From Macquaria australasica (taxonomy: Eukaryota; Chordata; Actinopteri; Centrarchiformes; Percichthyidae): 64,000 bases of DNA. The stretch's first letter is position 1; each line of letters begins with the position of its first letter. Positions 10,931-23,300 of this stretch are shown here, piece after piece. The stretch spans positions 372,001 through 436,000 of the forward strand of contig SEMN01000159.1 in the NCBI GenBank assembly GCA_005408345.1, read 5' to 3'. The notes under the pieces were generated by a model. That model worked only from the letters and a program-made list of their open reading frames with translations, ran no database searches and had not been told where the DNA came from. The position numbers were made by a program, and so were the translations under genes.

Positions 10931-11251
10931 ATGGCGATATCACAAGCAGGCAAGATGCAGTCCTCCCTTCGGTGGTCGTTGTATTTATTAGTGCTCTGGG
11001 TTGCTGGAATAAATTCCTCGACCCTTCGTCTTCACCCGGAGCAGCGCTACATGCTGCCGCAAAACAGAGGGTTTTTCACAATAGAAACAAATGAGGATTT
11101 ACCAGACGGAGATGGAGGAGGCGCCGCGGCTCCGGCGGTGCCTCTGGCCGCTCGTAGTGCCGCTGAAGGCGGGTCGGACTCCGGCGCCTATCCGCAGCAT
11201 CGAAGCCGCCGGAGCACTGGTGAATCGACTATGCCAAAGGTGTACGGGCAG
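10931..11251 (+). CDS. sorl1: sorl1 exon 1 (residues 1-107: signal peptide and propeptide)
   Basis: ATG at 10931 in good context (AAACATGG). The hydrophobic core LYLLVLWVAGI (residues 17-27) is the signal peptide. A propeptide follows with LPQNRGFFTI (human LPQDRGFLVV), a Gly/Ala-rich acidic stretch (56-79), then R91-S-R-R94|S, a furin-type site where human has RRKR. It ends KVYGQ (the conserved start of mature VPS10) at donor CAG|GTAATATA. In-frame alternatives are ATG at 10847 and Met9; 10931 gives the best-placed signal peptide. Confidence 0.92.
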
Positions 11252-14200
11252 GTAATATAGTGCATTTCAGCGGTACTACTGTCTTAAATCTAATACTCTG
11301 CATCAGCTCAGACTGCTGCCCTTAGCTGGCATGGGTGTCTTGAAGAAATTATGCAAGCCCCAGTGTTGTTTTCTAAATCACATCATTTCTTGCACCTTAT
11401 GCTGAAGTAGCCCTGAATGTGCTCACTGTTGCGTGGATAGAAAAGGGTGTAAAGTGCCCTGTTTAATCCCAAAGCAACATACCCAGTGACCAGACCAGAA
11501 AACGTTTGCGTGTCAGCCGGTTCACCTGGTGTTTTCGATGTAGCTAGCGTTACAGCTCACTAAACATGTATTCAAATGTCAACACACAAACCTGCCTGGT
11601 TCCCCTTTCAGTCGTTTAATGGCAACCTGTCTGTGGCAGCTCCTAAAGTAGACACAGAAATGACAGAAAACGTAAGAATTAACCGACTACTACGTAGATT
11701 AAATATGTGCCGAGGTTATCAGAAAACCCGTAAGATTCTGGAAACGTTTTCGGTTGTGTGCTGGTGTGCGTGTCCGCGTTTAGCAAGGAAACAATACGGT
11801 TTTGAAATAGTTGTTCTCAGTAGAAGAGGACAGAGAGAGAAGAGTGGTGCTAATGCTAGGTGAGAAACAAATGGTTCAAGCTGTTGGTTTCTGGACCTTT
11901 ACCCTCTGTCTTAAAAGGATGTCGTGCTGAAATGAAATTGAAAAGTTTGTGTTAAGATACCAGTTTCTCAGACGAGGACCCCATAAATGTAAAGTATCTC
12001 TGGTAAGCTGTTTAGGCAATTCAGTGGCTCTGCTCATCCTCAGATAACTATACACACCTGCTAGAAGATGACTCAAGATATTTTCTGAATCTTTAGCAGG
12101 GAAGTGTTAATTTGGCATACATGTCATGTAGTACATCAAACAGCTTTATTTGAACAGAATGACGGCTTATAGTTGCCAAATCAAATGTTTAGCTCTGTTT
12201 GGTAAATTAGGAGAAAGTTGAATTCAGCAAAAGTCATTACACGTTTTTTAAAAAAATATACAGCAAGTGTCAAACTTGTCAATCATGCAAGGCCACATAA
12301 AATAGCTACATATTAAATAGGATTTGGTGTGGAGGTCACTAACCCCATTCTATCTAAATGTGAAAGCAAATATTTTCCTCCTGATGTTTACCTTTGTACC
12401 AGTCCAGCAGCTGCTGCTGTTGTTTGTTTTGACTCTATCCTAAATTGGCTGTAAATAATACACTCTTCCCTAAATGCACTTGTTTGAATATATTTGCATT
12501 TCTTTTTTGGGAAATTCATGCTTGGTGTCATAGTTATCCTCATCCCCCTTGTCCTTGTTCAATATGATGCAGTACTGTTTGCTGAGGAGCAGTCCAGTGT
12601 CGGTTTACAGCATTGGTGTATGATTATCGTCAGTGGTGCAGTCATTAGTGCTGGTATAGCATTGTCATTCATTACATTCAAGACATTTCATCCAGTAGTC
12701 TGACATCTTGCACTGGACTGTTCTTATCTTATCTTATCTTACCCTAGCTTCCAGGCATTATAAAGCTATTGAACACACCCAGACAACACCTTGATGGAAG
12801 AAGTGTAATGAAGCATCTCAGAACAAACGGCAACAGTCTCAATGAAACATGATTTCCTGGGAAAACATTTCACCTCCAAGTAGAGAAAGAAAGCAAGAGT
12901 TAGCACGGCAGCATCATTGTGAAACTGAACTGGTCTGGGAACTGCTAGTTTGTTACGCCATAAACACAAATTGGCTGTAACTGTAAAGGGGCAATGGATC
13001 TATGCTTCAAAGGTTAGAGCTTTTCTACAATGGGTAGAAGTAGTAGTGATTAGTTGATTGGCAGAAAGGTTTTGAACAATTTTTTTTTTAACAGCTTTGA
13101 TAATCAATTGATCATTGAAGGAATTCACTTGCAGCTCCTCAAATGTGAATGTCTGTAGGTTGTCTAAGTAAACTGAATGTCTTTGAGTTTTGGACTGGGG
13201 GTTAGTTTATACAAACTATATGAATATGAAATCCTGTGCTCTGGAAAATTGTGATGTGTGGCATTTTTCAGCATTTTCTGACAAATTTTTAATCGATCAA
13301 TCAAGAAAATAATGGGCAGATTAATTAATATTTTCAGCCCTAGTTAGAAGCTTGACTGACTCTGGGGCCATCCAAAGGGAGCACTAGTTAAAGGTTTGGG
13401 CCCATAGAGAATGAAACCACAACTCTTTCATTCCTAGAAGTGGATGCAAAATTTTTCATTTGAAAAATACTTAAATTAAGTAAATGACTAAATGTAGAAG
13501 CCATGTAACCATGTATAGTTCTGTAGTCCCTGTATTTAATTTGTATGTAAATCTAGAAACTTCAAACTTTATAGGTGATTAGATGAATGTTCAAAAACCC
13601 TTTCAACATCCAGTATATGTGTTGTCATGGGAGAGGGAAAACTATCAGTAAAAATAAATAAAGGTACATTAAGGTGAAAACAGATGAAAGTAACCTTTGT
13701 GCAAAAGAGGGGACAAAATCCTAGAGGATTGGTCAGAGAAAGACAAGAAAAAAAACTGTGGGTGTTTGTTGTTGCGCGTGTGTGTCTGTGGTTGACAAAC
13801 CCAGTATGAGCGTTGTAGAGGAGAAGTAGTGAGCAGAGGGAAGTGTTTCTCTCTATCATTCGTCATCAGCCTGCTGTCTCATGCTGACCGCCGTTTTCTC
13901 CTCTGGTGACACCCGCAGTCCAAACACAGCAAACAGTACAAATAGCCTCCAGAGAGTCCGACCAGGATCAGGTTTCATTGCTTGTGAAATATGCGACCCG
14001 GCGGAGGTTGTTATTAAATGCTAAATGCATAGCTCGTCAAGTGTTTGTTCCTCACCTTGTTGTTCCTGCTAGCTTGTAGTGGTATGACTGGACTTGTTAA
14101 GAAGCGTGAGCAGGCATTATAATCAGCGATAATGGCTTGGTCTGAGTGGGGTATAGTTACTTTGCATACTTAATTAATGCATCCATTGACCTAATCTGTG

Positions 14201-16283
14201 GGTAACTGACCTGACGTGAGGTTTGATAGTGGCTCTTAGGAGACCGAAATAGTCAGGGCTAGGATGAAAAAAGTACATGTTTTAAAGGACAGGTTGGAGC
14301 TGTGGTAGACGTACTTTGGGAGGCTTTTGTCATTCCAACCAAAGTTTTGCCAGGTGATTTCACTGCCAAGTATCTCCTCTCTGGTTGAATGTGTGCAAGG
14401 TATGTTCCTAATCAGATTCCCCTACCACCTTCTTTTCACTGTCAAGTGTCACTCAAAGTCATAGTTGCAGCCCCCCCCCCCCTCTTCAACCCAACCGGTC
14501 GAGGCAGATGACCGCCCACCTTGAGCCTGGTTCTGCTCGAGGTTTCTACCTGTTAAAAGGGAGTTTTTCCTTGCCACTGTCGCATAGTGCTTGCTCATGG
14601 TGGGAACTGTTGGGTCTCTGTAAATATAAAGAGTCGGTCCAGACCTGCTCTATTCGAAAAAGTGCCCTGAGATAACTTTGTTATGATATGGCGCTATATA
14701 AATATAACTGAATTGAATTGAATTGAACAAATGGATGTCTTGATTACCCTGCTCTTGTTATCAGTTTCTAGTCTTGTCTAGTCAGTGGACATTATGTGTC
14801 TCCATGTTTGGTGATTGCGAAAATTCTACTTCTTAGGCAACACACACACACACACACACACACACACATTCACACACTCTCTTAAAACCCACTGAATTAT
14901 CTCAAAAATGCAGCCAACATTCATTTTATCATTTACACCTGTGCTTTTCCTACTGTGACATGTCAGAATGTTTTCAGTGAAAAAGGCCAATTAATTTAGG
15001 AGAATTATGGAGCCCCAGCGTGCTCAATATTAAATAAATAAATAAGTAATATGAAATAATCACATGGATAAATTCTGTAAAATATATAAATGTAACAATA
15101 AAACTCAACTTATTATGACATCATCATTCTTATTTTCATAATAACAGAGGTTTGTCAGACTTAATATTTCATAGTAGATATTGTTGTTGCTAACAGGTGC
15201 TAAGTGGCTAAATTTGGTAGCAATTGCTGAACTTCCTAGCTTAAGAGAGGCTTGGGGGCTTGTGATTGGTTGAAAAGGTGACAGTATTGCTTTTTAGTTC
15301 ATTAGCTGTATTTCCGTCTCTGTGTTAACATCTTATAGTCAGCTGTTTAGAAATATAAGAGTGGTTGCTACAAGAGAGGACAAGTCAAACATCTTTAAAT
15401 CCTCATATCTGCTGTTCGTTCACCAGCTGTTGTTGTTCTTTAGAGACAGTGTGACTGCTATTTCTGGTCTCCCGATGTTACAATTACCCCTCTTAATCAT
15501 CATGTTCCTGCACAATTGTGGAGTGTAAATAAACAGTAAGAAGCCACACAGTGAGCATGCACAAATTTGCACCGTACGTTGTGGTATATTAAGAGATATT
15601 TATATTTTCATCACCATCTCAAGGGACTTTTCATTCCAAAAACACATTTGTTTTACTCTAATCTATGAAATATACATTTTAATCAGATACACATAGATCA
15701 CATTGAGTGATTCAACATGTGGCCACTTCGTTAAAGCATCTACATGCAGTGTTACTTGGAGTCTGATAGCTCTTTGCCTGTGAAAAGTTTTTTGATTTGA
15801 TGGGTTTTATGTTTCAGTTTTTTGAAAAGTATAAGAGAACTGTTTCAGGCCAATTTACCTTGGAAAGCAGTTCATATCAGACTGCAGCACAATTTCTGTC
15901 CAGTGTCGACATTAGCTGCTAATGCCAGTATGTAGCGTGGAGAAAGGTAAGGGCTGGGTGTGTAGCGTTAACTTATTCATTTCTTAACCATACTCTAGAT
16001 GTCATGAACATACTGTATTTTGTAAAAATAATGTATTAAAAAAAGTTTGCAGTAAAAGTTCGAAATAGTGTCATGAATATAATGCTGGGTTCATAATATC
16101 TAACATCAACGGTCTGTTTGTTTAGAGGGACTGTCAGCATGAGCAATTGTAGCCAGCATGACTGATCATACAGAGAAACTCAAACTTTAAACCTGCACTA
16201 ACTGATTTTTTGGCCACTTGGTGGCAGCAGAGCAAGTTGAAAACACAACATTGATATATTATCACCTTTAAAAGGTTATGACT

Positions 16284-16315
<32 letters not shown>

Positions 16316-17334
16316 AATCTACCGGTGGACACATGTCTACCATCGCACAGTATATACTGTCATATCGCCCAACCCCATGTGCTACACACATACTTATAGA
16401 ACTGGAGTTACATCCAGGTATCTTAAATCGTTAACATGCCTTGTCTCATTACTATTAGGAGACCACTGCCATGCAGTTGGCATGTTTACGTCCTTTCACT
16501 TATAGAGAGCATCGATTCCATTGACCAGAAGGGGACAGTGAAGACGGCTTTGCTAGATGTGTGTTGGTGAAATGGAAAGACTAATGAGTCTTTCCTCAAC
16601 TTCCTTAATATTGTCTTCACCATCACCATCTCATCAACATTATCATCTCTACTAAACCTTGTAGGAGAAAAACCAGCAGCCCATGCTGACCAGTCACAGT
16701 TCTTGTTGTCGCCATGTGGTATGTCAGTAGCTGCTGTAGCCCATGTAGCTACGTATAAAAGGTTTGCCTGCTGCGGCTGAAACAGCGCTGAGACCTCAAC
16801 AGTAGAGTTGGGTGATAATTCTCTGTGGGTCCATCACTACTTTCCATACAAGTAGTCATGCGATCCATTGTTAATATGAACATATTGATTGTAGCTGCTT
16901 TAAGGACAGAAAAGGTGTTGCAGTAGTGGATAGTGATGATCTTTGGGAACTTTGAGTTCCGTATCAAGCCTTCATCGCAAATTTACACCAAAGTTGGAAA
17001 CAAAACACCAAAATAAAATACAGATCTTTACACACTACCACTCTGTGTGAGAGTGATGAATACATGTGCCAATACATTTGAGCCAATGTAAAATCCAACT
17101 GAATGACACCCGCAGCTGGAGCAGTGTTTACAGCAGCATCAATCTACCACAAGCTGCGACATACTCAAACCACCAGACACACACCTTTTGACACACTCTC
17201 ATACACACCTTCATAACACACGCCCCGCATCTTTACCCTTAACGCTTGCGTGCTGATTGTGATTCTCAGAGCCTCCTCAAAATTCATCTCTGGCTCTCAC
17301 CCTTAACTCCCTGAGCTCAGGCTGGAGGCACCGC

Positions 17335-17366
<32 letters not shown>

Positions 17367-20300
17367 TGTGTGTGTGTGGTGTTGTGTAACGCAGCACTTA
17401 GCTCCAGTATGAAAACATCTTTGTTGGTTTTTGTCTGGTCGAATTTGTGCAGCTGCTGTCAAGCTTTCCTCATGTGAAAACAACTTTAATATAACATTTA
17501 TCATTTTCTATTGAGTGCCTCCATTCCATTCAGTAACAAGCCTTGCATTAGAGCCTTGTCAACATTCAGTTTCATTTACACAAATGCATTGGCCAATTTG
17601 CCTACATCTTCGTATCCTTTTTAAGTATTGTTATGATGTCTCAATTTGTCAATACCTTGCTTTCTACCAGTAAAGGTTAACCTGAAAAGAATCCATATGG
17701 GGATGTCCACAGCCGCTGTCACATTGTGAGGACAGTGGCTCAATTGTGCTACCTCCTTGTAGCCAGAAATACGCTAACTTACACATGCAAACTGGAGAGT
17801 GCTCAGCGCCTGGTGGCCGTGCAGCGAGCCTTCATTGCCTGCCAGTCCTGCAGAGATGATCTCATTGTTTGAGACTGGCTCTGCCGCCGATGCTCTCCTG
17901 GCCACCATGCCCCCCCCCCCAACGGCTGAATAATGGAGAGCTCAGAGCTGAGCTGAGGAGAGGGGAGGGTGGAGGGGGAGAGAGTGTAGGCTAAATGCCC
18001 AAGCGTATTGTTGCTCCGTTCCGCTACTTGGTAGTACCAGACACAGAGCCCAACTCCTCCACACTACCAATAGGATATCAAAGTGCCAGAAGGGTGGGAA
18101 GGAAGGAGAGGAATGCAGCAGATAACAATAAAGTGGTTTCCATCATTTTCTTGATGCTAATGCAGATTTCTGGCCTTTTCTACCTTGTTTTAAGATTCTT
18201 GTTTCCAGACAATTCTGAAACAACAATGGAATCTGCCTGACAACAAGTTGAATAATCTCACTGTGCTGGCAAGGCTTGGAGATGCAAAGACTTAAAATGA
18301 GCCTAGTTATGGAGTGACTCCAATAAACTGAGCTGCTCTTCCAGTGAGATGATAGGAAATAACACAGTACATGTGCATGTATACCTACACCTATTGTGTG
18401 TTTGTTGTGTTCAAGTTTCACTTACATTGTTAATCCTCTGACGAGATTCGTCTGGCCTGCACTTGACTAATGCTGCGAGAGGCTGGTTTGCTCTGTTACA
18501 TCCAGGCCTGGTCATGCTACAACACTTTCGCATGGCAATTAATATGCTTTGTGAATACTAAACACTGCAATGGCATTGGTTCCATCCCAAATAATCAATA
18601 TACATGGATGAGGCTTTTTAACTGTTGTCAGACAGCCAGCTGAAACCCCAGCAGCTAGACAAGACCAGAGGCTTTTTATTTGGATCCAAGCACAAATAAG
18701 GAATGCAGCCAGTTTCTTCTCAGTTGCATGTAATGGCTTGTTAATGAAAGGAAAAGCCTTGCTCGCCTCCTGCTTGGGATGTGACACAAATAAGCATGTT
18801 CCATTTGAAGTGACTTAACTTTGGCACCTGATTTTGATTTAATTTTACAGTCTTCTGATGAAAATGTATATCAGTTTTAGTCAAATTTAGTTGTTTGATA
18901 TGAAATTATGATGATGACATTTTTTTCTCATTGTTGTCATGCATTTTAAATGTGTGTGTCGTCTAAGCATTTTGAGGGTACAGCTGTCGCCATGTTTGTT
19001 ATGTATAGATAACATGATTACAGGTGTCGTTCTCGTCTGTCGCGAGGTTAGTGGTTCGTTTCCTGCTCTCTGGCTGTTTGAGCAGAGCCGCCGCGCTCTC
19101 TCTGTCGTTCCTGCTCACCTAGCATTAGCATTACTACAGCTACCTGTTCTCTCCACTGCAGAGAAGCTGATTCACTCACTCGTTCACTAAGCTGCTGTTC
19201 AGCACCTGGGTTTAGCTTGAGAGGAGAAGCTAAAACGTCGGCTAACGAGGTGATATTTCTTTGCAAACACTTAAAGGAATATCTAGATGGTTTAACATTA
19301 GCATGTTATTACTTTTAGATGTCAGCATCATGCCTGCATGTTTTTGTAGTTTGTCCCAGCTGCTTTGTTGCTGCTTCTTGTTTAATTCTCAGTGGATTGT
19401 TGTAGATGAATTTAGTCCATTAGATAAAATTCAGAGTGTAGGGTAGTGACAGACCTCGGGCTTAGTCACAGAAGTCATTTCAGGCCAAATGATGTTACCT
19501 TACCCAAAGTTTTCTTCACTCTGGGGGTGAAAGAGGCAGGGCCCCTCTGGAGGCGGGGCTGGTGGTTAACTGACCCTTAAAGTCTGGTCACACCAGCATT
19601 AAACCAGCATCAAACCCCTTTAATACCAAGCTACAGTCATATTTAAAGCCCATACAGCAAAGAAGAACCATTAGCAGACCCCTGGAGCTCATCAAAGGCT
19701 CTTTTGTTAATGAGCTCCTTGTTACCTGCACTTGCTCAAACTGCTTCTGCACCACTTGGCGTCTTCCTCAATTGCTTTAAAGTCCAACTTAATTAGTTAT
19801 TTTTTTAACTGAAGCTGTGCTTTGTTAATGAGATGCCCTGTGTGTTTTTGAAGGACAAGGAATCAGTAACCAGAAGGGAGAAATATCATTTTATATTTTC
19901 TGTTCATCTACCACTACACACGTGTATCAGGAAAATTGCACTTGCTAGCATCTTGCTAGACATGCTAAAGAGCTAGTTAGCTAGTCAGCACTTTGTACAG
20001 CCCAAAACTTTCCAAGAATGGTCCTTTTTAGGTGCTAAATGGTGTTAAACATCTAAATTGTCTATCTATCCGTTATGCCACAAACCTCTGCTCATTTAGC
20101 ACCACTGCTAAGAAAATGCCACCTTCCTTTAGCTTACAGACTGTTAGCAAGAACAAGTTTCTTTACGTTTTGTGTCTGTCCCATGGTGGCTCAGCTGTCG
20201 GTTAAAACCCCAACGCATTTTTTTTCATTAAAAATGAAAAATCTTATTTCATTTCAAAATGACTTTTTCTCATGATTTTAGATTGCGAAAAGGTGAGTCA

Positions 20301-23300
20301 ACTCATCTTAGGGCTTGTTCCAGTTGGCCATAATAATAAAATGTTGATTAGTATTTGTATATGGGATTATGTGGAGACAGAACTTTTGCACCAAAGATTG
20401 GCCAGTGTGGAGGAAGTATAGTTTTAAGAGAACCGCTTAATGGTTTTTATGGCCTTCTTCCAAATTGCCTTTCTGGCAGTTTAATTTCTTTTTGGGGACT
20501 CAGTGGGCCTTAACACAGGAGCCAGTTTCACCCATTTTACCTGTGCTCACAGCAGAAATGAGAGAGTCCCTAAAGACAGAGACAAAGAATGTCTTCCTAA
20601 CACCCCTTCTGTACCAGCCAGTAAGTAGGAGCATGGGAGCTGGAAATTGTCATTGGAAATTAATTGTATATAGCACCACTGTTTTGTATTTCTTCTTTTT
20701 TGCCCTTTTTTTAAATTGTATTTTGCTTTGAATTAGATTTTTGTTTTATGTAGGGTTACAGCAGGGAAGAAAATGAGCTTGTACATATTGTGCCTCCTTG
20801 GTTTGATTTTGGGGTCTTTTTGTTCTTTTTTTCATTGAACTCATATGTACACACTGTTGCCAGCACACCTAGGTACACTTAACTAAAACCAGTGCAGTCT
20901 GATACAACAGCCCAGTCTTACTTTCAGGAAGTTATAATGTTAAGGGTTTGTTGAAACTGTTTTAGAGAGGTGTTGATACAACTGTATGGTCATTTTGGAG
21001 GCTGTAGTTTGTGGTGCTGTTAAACTGTATTGCCTTATACAGAGAGGTGTTTCTAATATTTTGTCCACCCCATTTCTATCAATGCACTCAGTAACTGTTA
21101 ATGTTTGACCCAAGTGTGTTGTGAATGCCCTGTTGCTGTGGAACACTGAAGCTAAATAGCTCAGTATTTGGCTTGTGATCATTACCTGGGATCAACCAAT
21201 GAAGGTCAACTGGGATCCAGTTGAAGATTTGGTGGACAGTGCGGCCTGTCAGTTAAACAGTTAGGCCAGGCTGTCTATTACACCACTGTTAATGTGCATA
21301 TATATCCCCAGTTCGGAGGTGATACTGGATTGAAATGGGAACTCCAATTTTACTCATCTGTTTACTGTCTGTTTACAGGTGTTGGGCAGTACAGCTGCAT
21401 CTAAGTATCCTGAATGCATTGTCAAATCAAACTCTGGAATACAGTTTTGGCAATTAGTCTTATTCGAACTGTGCTTATTGTGACAATAGAGTTGAATGTG
21501 ATCCTGCTGTCTTTTCCAGGACTGTCAGAGATCCATAATTTGTGATCAACTTAAATTTATTGAAGAACAAATAGAAGTAATTTGGAATTTTTCTACATTG
21601 TGTTTGCGCAAAAATGTCTTTAGGTACACACTTATACATGTTACAGAAAATGGTCAGTGCATACAGCGAGGTCTAAAAGTCTGTTTCCAGTACCAAGAGC
21701 TCGTTCCCCAACTTATCAAAAACGAATACAAATTTTTTGTCTTATTTCTCAAGCTCGATTTGGTGTACTCTATATGTAGCCTGACATCGCCAGACCAATT
21801 CGCAAATGCAAATTAGTCTGGAACCACTCACTTCATTTTTGATTTCCAAGGGGCTTTATCAACGGGCGCAGACCAAAATGCCTCTGGACGCAATTTGATA
21901 GACCTACAACCAATCAGAGCAACGAAATGTGATGTAGCGCTGAGCAGATCTTGTCGGAAGGACATCTTTCACATCTTTCTTCTCAACAACAGCTTTAAGT
22001 GGAGTTGTTTGATCTTCTTTTAGAGAAAATATACCGTCCAGTTCGTTTAGTATTGATGCAATAGCGGATTCAGAACGTTCCACGACAGTGGCAGCCATCT
22101 TGGGTGTTTATAAAAATGCCTCAACGACACCCTGGGCCAGGTCGGCTGAAAATCTTTGCACAAGATAGCTTTTGGTGAGACAGAATGCATTATGCATGTG
22201 TGTGAGCTATACAGACAGAAACTGTGGCAGTACAGTAGCCTCGTTGGCTGTCTGCGATGCGCTTGACTCCATCCCCCCTCCCGCTAAGTCCCCCAACTCC
22301 CAAGTGACCACAAAGCTGTCACCGAGATTGATGGACGGGAGCAGATAAGGAACACCTCTCTGCCACTTATAGAGCCACCTCTGGACTCCCCACCATGTTA
22401 CTGTGCAGTGTGTGAGGGGGGAAAAGAAAGGAAACAAAGCAGTACGGGCAATATGCAAAATAGGAATTATACCATTTCCAAGGTGTGATTATTTTCAGAC
22501 AAATGCATGGCTCTGACATAGCAGCTTCATCAGTGTCCTAAATGAATATATAGGAGGTGTCTCTTTTCAGCTGTTACTGGGCTACAGCCTCTCCTACATG
22601 TTACATTAGTAAAGCAATGTTGATAAAGGTTGACAAAGATAGTGTTTCTAAGTATAATAAAGCATATTGCTCAATGCATGATTAAACAGTACTTTGCAAC
22701 AGTGAGATAATCAACCCTGACTCTAATGCAAGCTAAAACATGCCACATCATCTGTAGGATTTGTTTGGACATCCCAGTCACAGTAGGAGTATGCAATATA
22801 GACACAATGTATATTTTTATAAATAGCATAAAATACTCACCTGGTAGAGCACGTACCATAAAGGCTGAGTCCTCACCGCAGCGGCCCGGGTTCACTTCCA
22901 GCCCAGGCCCTTTGCTGCATGTCATCCCCTCTCTCTCTCCCACCTTTCCTGTCTCTCCCTGCAGCTGTCACTGGCAACATGCCTGAAAAAATAATTTAAA
23001 AAATAACAAACAAACAAAAAAACATATGTTACTTTGAAAAAATACCCCAAAATCCTACAAGCACTTAAAGTCGCAATTCTTGAGATTTCAGTCCTGTTTG
23101 ATTTGGCGACATCTGTGGTTACCATGGTAACAGCAAGTCTGGCTTAATACTACAGCAAACACTCCTTGAGCAGCTACTTTGTCTGAATCTGAATCCAGCA
23201 CAGGAATGGCGGACCCTGCCACTACAGCAAGCTCTAATATTATTTAGGATTTATTTAAAATATTATGCTCTAACCTTTTCCACCTCACAAAAATATTTTC

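Noticed and set aside
10660..11094. 144-codon frame overlapping sorl1 exon 1 in another phase
   Set aside because: It is a shadow of exon 1 and its upstream region; the exon 1 frame alone continues into the conserved VPS10 exons.
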